Of a DNA stretch of 32,032 bases, positions 18,117-27,046 are shown piece by piece. The DNA lies in the NCBI GenBank assembly GCA_021208265.1, contig JAJOJU010000014.1:1-32032 (forward strand). Reading direction: 5' to 3'. A program made the position numbers and the translations under genes. The stretch comes from Alphaproteobacteria bacterium. GTDB taxonomy: Bacteria; Pseudomonadota; Alphaproteobacteria; Micavibrionales; Micavibrionaceae. Under the pieces are notes generated by a model. That model did no database searches. It was not told the origin of the DNA and saw only the letters and a program-made list of their open reading frames with translations. Within the stretch, counting starts at the first letter, position 1. Every line of letters starts with the position of its first letter.

Positions 18117-18314
18117 ATGGCAAAAATCGGCAGGCGTTTATATGCATTTTTTCGTCAGGAAAAAGCGGCGACCTCCATTGAATACGGTTTGATCGCGGGC
18201 GGCATTTCGCTGGCCATTCTGGCGGTGGTGCTGTTATTCGGCGATAACCTGATGGCAACGTATAATTTTATGATGACCCGTATGGAATGGGTAAACAGTC
18301 AGTTTGGCGGTTAA
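18117..18314 (+). CDS. Flp-type pilin 2
   Basis: This 65-residue prepilin is related to pilin 1 over the motif and helix (A-T-S-I-E-Y-G-L-I-A-G-G-I-S-L-A-I-L). The leader is more basic (MAKIGRRLYAFFRQEK). The residue before the expected cut is Ala17 instead of Gly. Glu at +5 and Tyr at +6 are kept. The mature peptide of about 48 residues ends in MTRMEWVNSQFGG. AGGGGAGGGGAAGGC upstream of the ATG supplies the ribosome-binding site. It lies behind the terminator, so it is probably expressed at a lower level with cpaA, perhaps as a minor or alternative pilin; that role is inference. Confidence 0.92.
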   Translation: MAKIGRRLYAFFRQEKAATSIEYGLIAGGISLAILAVVLLFGDNLMATYNFMMTRMEWVNSQFGG

Positions 18315-18326
18315 GGGGCGGGATCT

Positions 18327-18875
18327 ATGCTTCTATTGATGCTTTATGTTTTTCTGCTGGTGGCGGTGCTGGGTGTCGGGGTTCTGGCGGCGGCGTCCGA
18401 TGTGCGCGGCATGACTATACCCAATCTGCACAGCGTGATTGTGCTGGCGGCATTTCCCGTATGTTACGGCGTGGCATGGCTCGCCGGGGTGGATGTTTTT
18501 CATGGACCGTTATCGCATTTGCTCGGCCTCCTCATTGTATTTGCGATCAGTGCCGGTTTGTTTGCGCTGGGCGTTATGGGGGCGGCGGATTCCAAGCTTG
18601 CCAGCGCCTATGCGGTCTGGATGGGTGTATACGGCCTCGCCCCGTTTCTGTTTTATATGACGCTGGCGGGCGGATTGTTGGGAATTGCCACCATTATTAT
18701 GAAACGATACAGGCCGTTCAAAAAGCTGCCTGCAGGCAGTTGGATGGCGCAGGCGCAAGGTGGTGCGGATAAAGTGCCCTATGGCGTGGCTATTGTGTGC
18801 GGAGCCTTTGTATCTTTCTGGCTTTTAGGGTATGTTGAGGGAGATGTCTTGTCGGCGTTTCTTGCCGGGTCCTGA
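18327..18875 (+). CDS. cpaA: Prepilin peptidase CpaA (TadV)
   Basis: This is a 182-residue A24-type aspartic peptidase of the inner membrane that removes leaders from Flp prepilins and TadE/F-like pseudopilins. It has about six hydrophobic helices. The two catalytic aspartates are visible: Asp25 in A-S-D-V-R-G-M-T-I-P-N and Asp88 in G-A-A-D-S-K-L, a variant of the usual G-x-G-D-x-K motif. It lacks the N-terminal methylase domain of PilD, as Tad peptidases do. It begins 12 bases after pilin 2 with AAGGGGCGGG as ribosome-binding site, and cpaB follows after 38 bases. Confidence 0.93.
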   Translation: MLLLMLYVFLLVAVLGVGVLAAASDVRGMTIPNLHSVIVLAAFPVCYGVAWLAGVDVFHGPLSHLLGLLIVFAISAGLFALGVMGAADSKLASAYAVWMGVYGLAPFLFYMTLAGGLLGIATIIMKRYRPFKKLPAGSWMAQAQGGADKVPYGVAIVCGAFVSFWLLGYVEGDVLSAFLAGS

Positions 18876-18913
18876 TTTTTAGCATTTTCATTTCTGGTGG
18901 ATGAGGCTTTTCA

Positions 18914-19801
18914 ATGAATAAAAACATTCTGATTGTGCTGGGTGGCGCCGTGCTGGTGGCATTTTTGGTGGCGCTTCTGGTTCAGCTTTCTATCGGTGGT
19001 AAGAAGCCTCCCGCGCCGGTGGAGGAGGTTAAAACAGTCAATATTCTTGTGGCCGCCAAAGATCTTAAGAGCGGTGATGAGCTGTCAGGTGACGCCATGA
19101 CATGGAAAGCATGGCCTCAAAATGCCATGTTCCCCGGTATTATCATACAAAAAGAAAACCAGCCCCCTGCTGATGCGGTTAGCGGGCGCCTGAAAGAGGA
19201 TGTTCTGGTAGGGAATCCCATTTTAACGACATCTCTTCTGGGGGATCGTGAGGGCAATATTGTGGCAAATGTTTTGCCGGAAGGTATGCGTGCCGTTTCG
19301 ATTGCCGTATCGGCGGAAGGCATGGTGGCGGGCTTTATCAAGCCGGGGGATTATGTTGATGTGGTGATGAGCTACCGCGCGACATTCAGTACCGATGACA
19401 GTAATCCGCAAATTCAGGAAATGGTGGCGCGTAATCTTGATCGCATGGCGGTGGAAACGATCCTGCAGAATGTGAAGGTTCTTGCGGTTGATCAGACGGC
19501 CGGTAAGGGTGGTAAAGAAGATGCCAAAGTGGGGCGCACGGTGACATTGGCTGTTGACCGTCAGGAGGCGGAGCAGCTGGTGCTGGCGGCGCAGCTGGGT
19601 AAGCTGACATTGGTTTTGCGCGGGCTGGGGGATCGTGATGTGACGCCGCCTGATTGGCCGACAACAACCGATAAGCGTATGACCAAAATCGAAGATGAAA
19701 TTTTCACTGAATATAAAAAGATGAAAAAGGATACTGGAATTAATCCCGATATTGTGCGAATCTATTCGGGTGGGGATGTGTCCACTGCTCCTGTGCAGTA
19801 A
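18914..19801 (+). CDS. cpaB: Flp pilus assembly protein CpaB (RcpC)
   Basis: This 295-residue protein has an N-terminal membrane anchor (about residues 5-25) and a SAF domain that starts with VNILVAAKDLKSGDELSGDA near residue 43. The RcpC/CpaB domain follows, with AVSIAVSAEGMVAGFIKPGDYVDVVMSY near residue 125, TILQNVKVLAVDQTAGKGG near 183 and VTLAVDRQEAEQLVLAAQLG near 210. CpaB is a periplasmic partner of the secretin CpaC; its SAF domain may bind peptidoglycan or sugar. The C-terminal tail is charged and not conserved. The frame is intact and of normal length. A 70-base gap with a direct repeat of CCGGGTTT follows before cpaC. Confidence 0.93.
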   Translation: MNKNILIVLGGAVLVAFLVALLVQLSIGGKKPPAPVEEVKTVNILVAAKDLKSGDELSGDAMTWKAWPQNAMFPGIIIQKENQPPADAVSGRLKEDVLVGNPILTTSLLGDREGNIVANVLPEGMRAVSIAVSAEGMVAGFIKPGDYVDVVMSYRATFSTDDSNPQIQEMVARNLDRMAVETILQNVKVLAVDQTAGKGGKEDAKVGRTVTLAVDRQEAEQLVLAAQLGKLTLVLRGLGDRDVTPPDWPTTTDKRMTKIEDEIFTEYKKMKKDTGINPDIVRIYSGGDVSTAPVQ

Positions 19802-19874
19802 TCCACAGTTTTGTTTAATGTTCGTTTGTTTCCTTCCTTCCGGGTTTCTCCGGGTTTGACCACGGTCTTTTTTG

Positions 19875-21398
19875 ATGAAGTTTATGATGGCGGCACATAA
19901 GCGCTCTTGGTATCTGGCGCTGGCTGTTCTGGCCCTTTTCTCGCTCTCTCTGATGGTGGCGGGCATTTCTGCGTTTGCGCAGGATAAGGCGGATGTGAAG
20001 CCTGTGATGCGGGCTGATTTGGCAGAGGGGCCTGTAATTGTCACCATGGGGAAGGCAGAAGTTGTGCCCATTGAAGGCGAGTTTTCCGATGTTTTGGTGG
20101 CTAACCCGAATATTATTGAGGTAAGTGCCCTCAACACCCAGAAAATATACGTTGTGGGTAAGACGATTGGCGATACGAACATTATCGTTCTGGATGATGA
20201 GGGCGAGGTGCTGCGAAAGATCGATGTTCATGTGACGTACGATCTTGTTGCCATTCAAGCCATGGTCAACAAATTTTTCCCGGACGAAGATGTTACGGTT
20301 AAATCCGTCCATGATCAGGTGGCGCTGACGGGCACGGTCTCCAGCCCGGAAAAGGCGGAGCGTGTGACCAATCTGGTGGGTCACTATGTCAGCGATTTGC
20401 AGGATGTTTTTGAAAAACCTATTGATACGCTGATCGTGAATATGCTGGAAGTTCGCGGTGAAATGCAGGTGATGCTGCGCGTGAAGATTGTTGAGGCATC
20501 ACGCTCCATCCTGAAAGAAGTGGGCATTGAAAGCGGCTTTAACGACCCGGATGAAACAGCGGCGCAGCGTTTGTTTGCCCGCAACCCGCCTTCTAACCTG
20601 AATGGCGGATCAGGCAATTTGACAGGCCAGCTTTTCACATTGCCGCAGGTGGGTTTGACGCAAGACCCGCTGGGCACGGGGCAGATTTTTGCTGACACGG
20701 GCGTGTCCGGCATTGGCTTCCTGAATGTGCTGGTAAACGCGCTGGAGCAGGAAGCCTGATCAATACGTTGGCGGAACCTAATCTGACCACGCTTTCCGGT
20801 GAAACGGCAGGGTTTCTGGCCGGGGGGGGAATTTCCCGTGCCGGTGGGGCGCGATCAGGTCGGGAATATCGTGATCGAATTCCGCCCGTTCGGGGTGTCA
20901 TTGAATTTCCGCCCGGTGGTGCTGTCTGATAACCGCATTAGCCTGCAACTGGAAACCGAAGTATCGGCGCTTAATTTTGAGGACGGTATCCCGCTGACGG
21001 GGACGACATCCGCCGCGGCGCTTATTCCGGCGTTTGATGTGCGCCGGGCTTCCACCACCGTGGAGATGGCGAGCGGCGGCAGCTTGATGATTGCGGGGCT
21101 GCTCAGTTCCAGTGCAACCAAGGGGCTTTCAGGCTTGCCAGGCATCAAGGATACGCCGGTTCTGGGCGATCTGGTGAAATCCGACAGCTTCCAGCGGGAT
21201 GAAAGTGAGCTTCTGATATTGGTAACGCCGTATCTGGTAAAGCCAACGGGTGAAGACTCAAATGCGGATCTGATCGAAGCAAAAACAAACAACCCGCTGG
21301 CGGAGATGTTCGCTGATAATATTCGTAAACTCTATGCCATACGCGAAGATGACCCGGTATTCGAGGATGATCTGCGCTACGGTTATATTCTGGATTAA
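19875..21398 (+). CDS. cpaC: Type II/IV secretin CpaC (RcpA), frame broken over a short middle part
   Basis: CpaC is the outer-membrane channel through which the Flp pilus leaves the cell. A signal peptide ends near S-A-F-A-Q. Then come a pilus-formation N-domain (VVPIEGEFSDVLVANPNIIE), a BON-like domain (DVTVKSVHDQVALTGTVSSP) and the secretin domain (LRVKIVEASRSILKEVGIE to the end). The frame stops at 20759. One G missing at 20754 and one extra G in the run 20822-20829 explain this: in between, another frame reads LINTLAEPNLTTLSGETAGF, a core secretin motif, and the original frame then resumes with EFPVPV. Restored length is about 507 residues. ATG 19875 follows a TTG at 19872; neither has a clear ribosome-binding site. 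Confidence 0.92.
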
Positions 21399-21413
21399 AG
21401 GGGCCGGGGGATC

Positions 21414-22076
21414 ATGTTTAAATTCAATACGGCAAAAAAGATGGCAATGATGGCGGTGTGCGCTGTGGCGTTTATCCCGGCGGCATGTGATCAAAATCAC
21501 CCCACATATTTATCCCCTAACCGCGCGCAGGTTGAAATGTCGCGCTATGACACCGAAGTGCCGGTGGGTGCCCTTGATGATAATTTTTATAAGGCATTGG
21601 TGCAGGAATATAAGAGTAGCGGGGGCGCTCAGCTTTATCTGACATTTGTGTATAATCCGTCATCCGGCGGGAATGCCGCGATGCAGGCCAGCGAATTGGC
21701 TGGGCAGGCATCGAAAAAGCTGCGCAATTACGGCGTGAGGGATGCCAGGGTAGATATTATGCCGGTTGTTGATAGCGCCCATTCCGGCAAGGTTCTTATT
21801 TCCTATGCAAAATACGCAGCAATTGCCCCGAAAGATTGCGATATGATGCCGGGTCTGGAAGACACACAAATAGAGCTGTCCTGGGATTACAAATACGGGT
21901 GTAGTGTGGAAAGCCGTATTGCCAAGCAGCTGGCGCGGCCAAGCGACCTTCTTGGTAATGACTCCGCGCCCGATACATCAAGTGGACGCCGGGCGGCGGT
22001 TATGGCCTATCCGCATGAGGGCGGTGTTGTAAACGAGCCGTTAGAAGTGGATTCAATTCGCGATGTTGGCGAATAA
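21414..22076 (+). CDS. cpaD: Flp pilus assembly lipoprotein CpaD
   Basis: This 220-residue protein begins with a lipoprotein signal peptide ending I-P-A-A-C, with the lipidated cysteine at residue 25. The CpaD domain shows LYLTFVYNPSSGGNAAMQAS near residue 73. The family signature near residues 155-180 is SWDYKYGCSVESRIAKQLAR followed by PSDLLG, which corresponds to the usual G-C-x-x-x-x-N-L-A-x-Q-V-A-x-P-x-D-L. CpaD acts in the outer membrane or periplasm with the secretin, probably in its placement or gating. The gene starts 15 bases after cpaC with GGGGCCGGGGG before the ATG, so the two are likely co-translated. The C-terminal tail is acidic. Confidence 0.92.
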   Translation: MFKFNTAKKMAMMAVCAVAFIPAACDQNHPTYLSPNRAQVEMSRYDTEVPVGALDDNFYKALVQEYKSSGGAQLYLTFVYNPSSGGNAAMQASELAGQASKKLRNYGVRDARVDIMPVVDSAHSGKVLISYAKYAAIAPKDCDMMPGLEDTQIELSWDYKYGCSVESRIAKQLARPSDLLGNDSAPDTSSGRRAAVMAYPHEGGVVNEPLEVDSIRDVGE

Positions 22077-22144
22077 AGCCCGTCAGCCCCTGTTTTTGAG
22101 CCCTTGTTCATGCTAACTTATTCAATGGTAAACAAGATAAAGTC

Positions 22145-23401
22145 ATGACTGAGAGTGATCAGAACGAATATGCCATTCTCTTGCCCGGAGCGCGGGTTGC
22201 CGTCTTTTCGGAAGATGAGCATACGCTGGGCGTGGCGGAAGGATTAACCCAAGACTGGCGTTTTGCGCGAGTGGAGGTAGTACCTCAAAAAGGGGATGTA
22301 AAATCTGCCATTGCCTACAGCGCGCAATATGCCTCGCCTGATCTGATTATTGTCCAGACGGAAGTTATCGATGATGAGTTTACCGCTCATTTGGAGGAAC
22401 TGGCCGGGCATTGTGATGAAGGTACGGCGGCGATCGTGATAGGCCCCGTGAATGATGTCTATCTGTACCGCAAGCTGGTGGATATGGGGGTAAGCGATTA
22501 TCTCGTCAAACCCATGACCGAAGATATTCTCAGCAAGGTTATCGCCAAAACTCTGGTGGAAAAGCGCGGCGTTAGCGGCAGTAAGCTGATCAGTGTGATC
22601 GGCGCCAAGGGCGGTATTGGCACGACAGCCATATCACAGGCGCTGGCATGGGGAATATCCGACATGCTGGGACAAAAAACGGCGCTGCTTGATGTGGCGG
22701 GCGGCTGGTCGTCAATGAGTGTCGGTATAGGGTTTGAGCCCGTTACAACACTGGCGGAGGCGGTTGCTGCCGCTGCGAGAGACGATCAGGATTCCATCAA
22801 GCGCATGATGCATAAAGCGTCCGACAAGCTGGAGGTTCTGGCCCATGGCGTTGACAGTTTATTTGATCAATCCGTAACGGCGGAGCAAGTGGAAACCTTG
22901 CTGGAGACAATGCTAACCCGCACGCCCGTTGTGGTGGCGGATTTATCGCAAAGTCAGGCCTCTTTCCGCCAGGCGCTGTTAAGTCGTTCCAATTTTATTA
23001 TCGTGACTTCATCGCCTGTTCTATCTTCACTGCGTCTGGCGCGCAGCCTGATCCATGAAATGAAAGATTTACGTGGCGGCGCTTCGGATTCAGTGCGTCT
23101 TTTGATAACAATGCAGGGTATGGCAGGGGCGCAGGAAGTGCCGAAGAAAGATATTGCGCAAGCCATGGACTTCGAGCCTGCGGGGTTTGTGCCGTTTGAT
23201 CCCAAGCTGTTCCAGCGCATGGAAAATGATGCCGAGCCCCTGATAAAAGATTCCCAAGGGGCCGCCCTTGTTAAGACAATATTATTGCCTTTGGTTCAAA
23301 ATATCTTATCGGCGGATGATAACGCTTTAAAAGCCACGTCAACCGCTCAATCTGCCGGGCTCCTCGGCGGGATCTTGGGTAAGTTTTCAGGTAAGCGCTA
23401 G
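22145..23401 (+). CDS. cpaE: Pilus assembly ATPase-like protein CpaE
   Basis: This 418-residue protein has a receiver-like N-domain (about residues 15-135, ending MGVSDYLVKP, without a clear phospho-acceptor pocket). A MinD/ParA-type ATPase domain follows with the deviant Walker loop AKGGIGTTAISQAL, Lys155 first. The switch region VVVADLSQSQASFRQAL lies near residue 263. CpaE (TadZ) proteins localise at a pole and recruit the Tad machine. The switch motif here is L-S-Q-S where ParA proteins have D-x-P; this fits the atypical ATPases of the family and may mean weak or no hydrolysis. A 68-base gap separates it from cpaD. Confidence 0.92.
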   Translation: MTESDQNEYAILLPGARVAVFSEDEHTLGVAEGLTQDWRFARVEVVPQKGDVKSAIAYSAQYASPDLIIVQTEVIDDEFTAHLEELAGHCDEGTAAIVIGPVNDVYLYRKLVDMGVSDYLVKPMTEDILSKVIAKTLVEKRGVSGSKLISVIGAKGGIGTTAISQALAWGISDMLGQKTALLDVAGGWSSMSVGIGFEPVTTLAEAVAAAARDDQDSIKRMMHKASDKLEVLAHGVDSLFDQSVTAEQVETLLETMLTRTPVVVADLSQSQASFRQALLSRSNFIIVTSSPVLSSLRLARSLIHEMKDLRGGASDSVRLLITMQGMAGAQEVPKKDIAQAMDFEPAGFVPFDPKLFQRMENDAEPLIKDSQGAALVKTILLPLVQNILSADDNALKATSTAQSAGLLGGILGKFSGKR

Positions 23402-23455
23402 GGAAATAGCTGTTTTTATGCAGCTGGCTCTCTTTGAACCGAGGGTTGCAACACT

Positions 23456-25042
23456 ATGTTTGGAAAAAAGGGAACGCAAGTTAAAGACGCGAAGAAGCCT
23501 TCGCCGCCTGCGCCTGTTTCTGAAAAGAAGAAAAAGCCGGAAGCGGAAGCTGCTGCTTTGCCTGCTGAAGAAAAGGCGGGCAGTGTAGCCGCAATGCCGC
23601 CGCAGGATATTCCTGAGCCGGAAGCGCGCCCGTAGAAAAACCCAAGATCGAAAAAACTCAAGGTGGCGCCCCCTAAAAAAGCACCTGCGGCGCTTGATAA
23701 CCCCTTCGATGACGATGCGGCTGCAGAAGAGATGGAAGAAGAGGGCGGCAGCGATGGCGCGCCGACAAGTTCCCTGCGTATTCAGCGGGCCCGCAACCGT
23801 ATCTGGCTCGACCTTCGTGACGGGATTGATTTGAAAGCTCTGGCGCGGATGGAGGCAAAAGCCGCGCGGGAAGAGGTATGCAGCGCGGTTGAGGAAATCG
23901 CCCGCTTCCGGAATCTGGATTTAACGCCAGCTGAATTACAGGGCATCGCAAAAGAATGCGCTGATGACATGCTGGGCTTTGGTCCGCTGGAAGAGCTTCT
24001 GGAGCGCGATGATATCGCCGATATCATGATCAACGGCCCAGATACGACCTATATCGAGGTAAAGGGGAAAATCCAGCGGGCGGGGATCAAATTCCGTGAT
24101 AATCAGCATCTAACAACAATTTGTCAGCGTATTGTGGGGGCAATCGGCAGGCGTGTCGATGAAGCCAGCCCGATTTGTGATGCGCGTCTGCCTGACGGAT
24201 CGCGCGTGAACGTTATCATTCCGCCTCTCGCGGTGGACGGGTCTTGTATGACGATCCGGAAATTCACGAAAGATAAGCTGACGCTGGAAAAACTGGTTGA
24301 ATTCGGCTCGATGACGCCGTCTTGCGCCAAACTTATCATGGCGGTGGGGAGGTCCCGCGTGAATGTTCTGGTATCCGGCGGTACGGGTTCGGGTAAAACT
24401 ACCATGCTCAACTGTTTGACGCGTTATATTGAGGCGGGTGAGCGGATTATTACCTGTGAAGATGCTTGTGAACTTCAGCTCCAGCAGCCGCATGTGGTGC
24501 GTCTGGAAACACGTCCGCCGAACCTGGAAGGGGTGGGCGAGGTCACGATGCGTGATCTCGTCAAAAACTGTCTGCGTATGCGCCCGGAGCGCATTATCGT
24601 AGGTGAGGTGCGGGGGCCGGAAGCCTTTGACCTGCTTCAGGCTATGAATACAGGCCATGATGGTTCCATGGGTACGGTCCACGCCAACAACCCGCGCGAA
24701 GCCATTTCGCGTATGGAAAACATGATTGCCATGGGCGGACTTAACTTGCCGCAAAAGGCGGTGCGGGAACAGATTGCATCTGCTGTGAATGTCATTATTC
24801 AGGTGCAGCGCCTGCGCGATGGGTCACGTAAAACCACCCATGTGTCCGAAATAACGGGCATGGAAGGTGATGTCGTGACGATGCAGGATCTGTTCGTCCT
24901 TGAAATTCTGGGCGAAGATGAAAACGGCAAACTTGTCACGCGCCAGAAATCGACAGGCCTTCGCCCCAAATTCTTCGATAACGCCCGCCAGTTCGGGGTG
25001 GATCAGCTGGTTCTGGATGCGATGGAGGAGGCCTACGATTAA
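23456..25042 (+). CDS. cpaF: Pilus motor ATPase CpaF (TadA), frame broken near the N-terminus
   Basis: CpaF is the hexameric ATPase that powers Flp pilus extension, and probably retraction. ATG 23456, with GAGGG upstream, opens a Lys/Pro/Ala/Glu-rich leader that hits TAG at 23633. One missing C at 23629-23631 and one extra C at 23669-23673 explain the stop; the restored link reads [19 protein letters not shown]. The long frame from 23663 carries the domain: [20 protein letters not shown], the Walker A loop [12 protein letters not shown] with Lys near residue 314, and ETRPPNLEG. The Walker B region [18 protein letters not shown] and the histidine motif [12 protein letters not shown] follow. 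Restored length is about 528 residues. A short hairpin AGCTG/CAGCT lies in the gap after cpaE without a T run. tadB starts three bases after the stop. Confidence 0.93.
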
Positions 25043-25045
25043 GCC

Positions 25046-26043
25046 ATGACCCCGCTTCAGATTGTCCTGATTGTTCTGATATTTCTTATCGTGCTAGGTA
25101 CGGGCATGGCATTTTTGCGCGGGCAGGAGGAGGCACGCAAAAAACGCCTGATGGGCGTGGTGCAGGGTAATGCGGCGTTGCGGCAGGCCAGCTCGGCGGT
25201 GAATGAAAAAGATCTGCAAAATAAGCGCCGGGCGGAAATTGCCAAAAAGCTAAAATCAGATAAGGCCGGAGCAGATGATATCGCCGGGCAGAAATCAAAA
25301 CCGGGGCTGGATGAAAAAAATCGCCCAGGCGGGGCTTTCGTATCTCGGTTAGCAAATTCTGGATTTTCTCCGTTTTCTCCATGGTGTTCTTTGTGCTGAT
25401 GGCACTGATGTTCGGGTTTTCACCTGTGGTGACGATCCTGTTTGCCGTGATCGGCTTTCTGGGGTTTCCGCGTTTTGTGTTAAAGCGTATGGCGGCGGCG
25501 CGCCAGAAAAAGTTTTTAGAAGAATTTGCCGATGCGCTGGAGGCCGTGGTGCGTTTGCTCAAGGCCGGTATGCCGGTTTCGGAAGCGGTGGCCATGATTT
25601 CTCGTGAATTCACCGGGCCTGTCGGCGAGGAGATGAGCCGCATTTACGATAAGCAAAAAATCGGCATCCCGCTGCATGAAGCGGCGCTTGAGGCATGCAA
25701 GCGCATGCCGCTGACCGAAATGCAGATGTTCGCCACAGGCCTTGCCATTCAATCACAAACGGGGTCCAGCCTGTCGGAAATCTTGAGTAATCTGGCCCGC
25801 GTGATCCGGGCACGGTTTCGCCTGAAGCGTAAGATCAAGGCGCTCTCATCCGAAGCGGTGGCGTCTGCTGCCATTATCGGTTCCCTGCCGCCGCTGGTCT
25901 GTTTTGGTATGTATTTCGCCAACCCGAATTATATGGAGATTTTGTTTATCGACCCCTTCGGGCAGGTGCTTTTGGCGGGGTCGATTTTCTGGATGTCGAT
26001 GGGGGTTATCGTGATGAAGATCATGATTAACTTCAAGATATAG
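25046..26043 (+). CDS. tadB: Pilus inner-membrane platform protein TadB (frame broken)
   Basis: TadB and TadC form the inner-membrane platform on which CpaF acts. The first frame (25046-25399) gives an N-terminal helix (VLIVLIFLIVLGTGMAFL) and a charged cytosolic stretch. The second (to 26043) gives further helices and the type II secretion F domain, with FLEEFADALEAVVRLLKAGM, MISREFTGPVGEEMSRI and TGLAIQSQTGSSLSEILSNL. Two extra bases, an A in the run 25314-25320 and a T at 25341, explain the break. Without them the link reads LDEKIAQAGLSISVSKFW, the usual TadB pattern, and length is about 331 residues. It starts three bases after cpaF, and tadC follows 13 bases later. Confidence 0.92.
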
Positions 26044-26056
26044 GAGAGCGCTGCAT

Positions 26057-27022
26057 ATGATCCCCTCCAGTCTTGATTATAATTTGATGATAACCCTGTT
26101 CGCAGCACTGGCGGCGGCGCTGTCGTTTGCGGCCTTTGCTCTGCCGTTTCTGAACAAGACGGAAAAGAAGGAGCGGTACCGGTCCATCATCGAAAAACGC
26201 CGGAAAGCGTTGTTTGAGGCCACCAAAGACGGATCGCATTTACGGGTGAAGGATGAAGAGCAGTTATCGGCACGAGAATCCCTTGCCAGCTTCTATAAAA
26301 TCCAGCGCCTCGCCGGGGAAATGGGCGAAAAGGTTCGTGACCGCATGTTGCAAGCCGGTATCCGCAGTCCGTCTGCGCCCATTAAATTCATGATCGCGCA
26401 GGCTGTGTTGCCTGTGGTTTTGGCAGCATGGGTTATGTTGATTATGAGCCAGATGAGCGCAGAGATTTCAGCGCCTATGAAACTGATGGTCATTTTCTTT
26501 ACGGCGTTTGCCGGATATAAACTGCCTGACCTTCTGGTGCAGAACCAGATTATCAAACGCCAGCAGGAAATAAACCTCACCTTCCCGGATGCGCTCGATA
26601 TGATGCTGATCTGCGTGCAGGGCGGGATTGGTCTGGAGCAAACCATCGACCGCGTGGCGGAAGAGGTGGCTGAGCATTCCCCCGTGCTGGCGGAGGAACT
26701 GGGAATTTTAAGTGCCGAAATGGCGATGTTAAACGACCGCCGTCAGGCCTTGCAGGACTTTGCCCGGCGTGTAGGCAGCGGGGCCGGGAAGACATTTGCT
26801 ACATCGCTTATTCAGGCGGAACAATATGGTACGTCAATCTCTCAGGCCATGCGGGTTATGGCCGATGAACTGCGCGATATCCGCATGGCGATGGCCGAAC
26901 AAAAAGCGGCATCGCTGCCGCCTAAATTGACTGTGCCGATGATTTTGTTTTTCTTGCCGGCGCTGTTTATTGTGATTCTTGGCCCGGCGGGTATTAAAGC
27001 CGGTGCCGCAGGGGTAATGTAA
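26057..27022 (+). CDS. tadC: Pilus inner-membrane platform protein TadC
   Basis: This intact 321-residue protein has an N-terminal helix (about residues 10-30) and a cytosolic linker. A helix pair near residues 110-155 is followed by the type II secretion F domain with NLTFPDALDMMLICVQGGIG near residue 172, EEVAEHSPVLAEELGILSAE near 200 and FATSLIQAEQYGTSISQAMR near 245. A closing helix, MILFFLPALFIVILGPAGI, ends the protein. It pairs with TadB in the platform of the Tad machine. AGGAGAG lies before ATG 26057. The TAA stop lies inside a 26-base palindrome shared with the convergent tadD gene. Confidence 0.94.
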   Translation: MIPSSLDYNLMITLFAALAAALSFAAFALPFLNKTEKKERYRSIIEKRRKALFEATKDGSHLRVKDEEQLSARESLASFYKIQRLAGEMGEKVRDRMLQAGIRSPSAPIKFMIAQAVLPVVLAAWVMLIMSQMSAEISAPMKLMVIFFTAFAGYKLPDLLVQNQIIKRQQEINLTFPDALDMMLICVQGGIGLEQTIDRVAEEVAEHSPVLAEELGILSAEMAMLNDRRQALQDFARRVGSGAGKTFATSLIQAEQYGTSISQAMRVMADELRDIRMAMAEQKAASLPPKLTVPMILFFLPALFIVILGPAGIKAGAAGVM

Positions 27023-27046
27023 ACCGGCTAATTAATTAGCCGGTTT
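27021..27046. terminator. Bidirectional terminator/palindrome between tadC and tadD
   Basis: These 26 bases are identical to their own reverse complement; each arm begins AAACCGGCTAAT. The hairpin can form on either strand, with a short T-rich tail to the right (TTTCTTCTC). The tadC stop codon (27020-27022) overlaps its left edge, and the tadD stop (27032-27034 on the other strand) sits at its centre. Confidence 0.75.

Noticed and set aside
20760-20830. cpaC as two separate genes, an N-domain protein and a secretin
   Set aside because: The missing link (LINTLAEPNLTTLSGETAGF) is present in another frame between a lost G and an extra G, so this is one gene.
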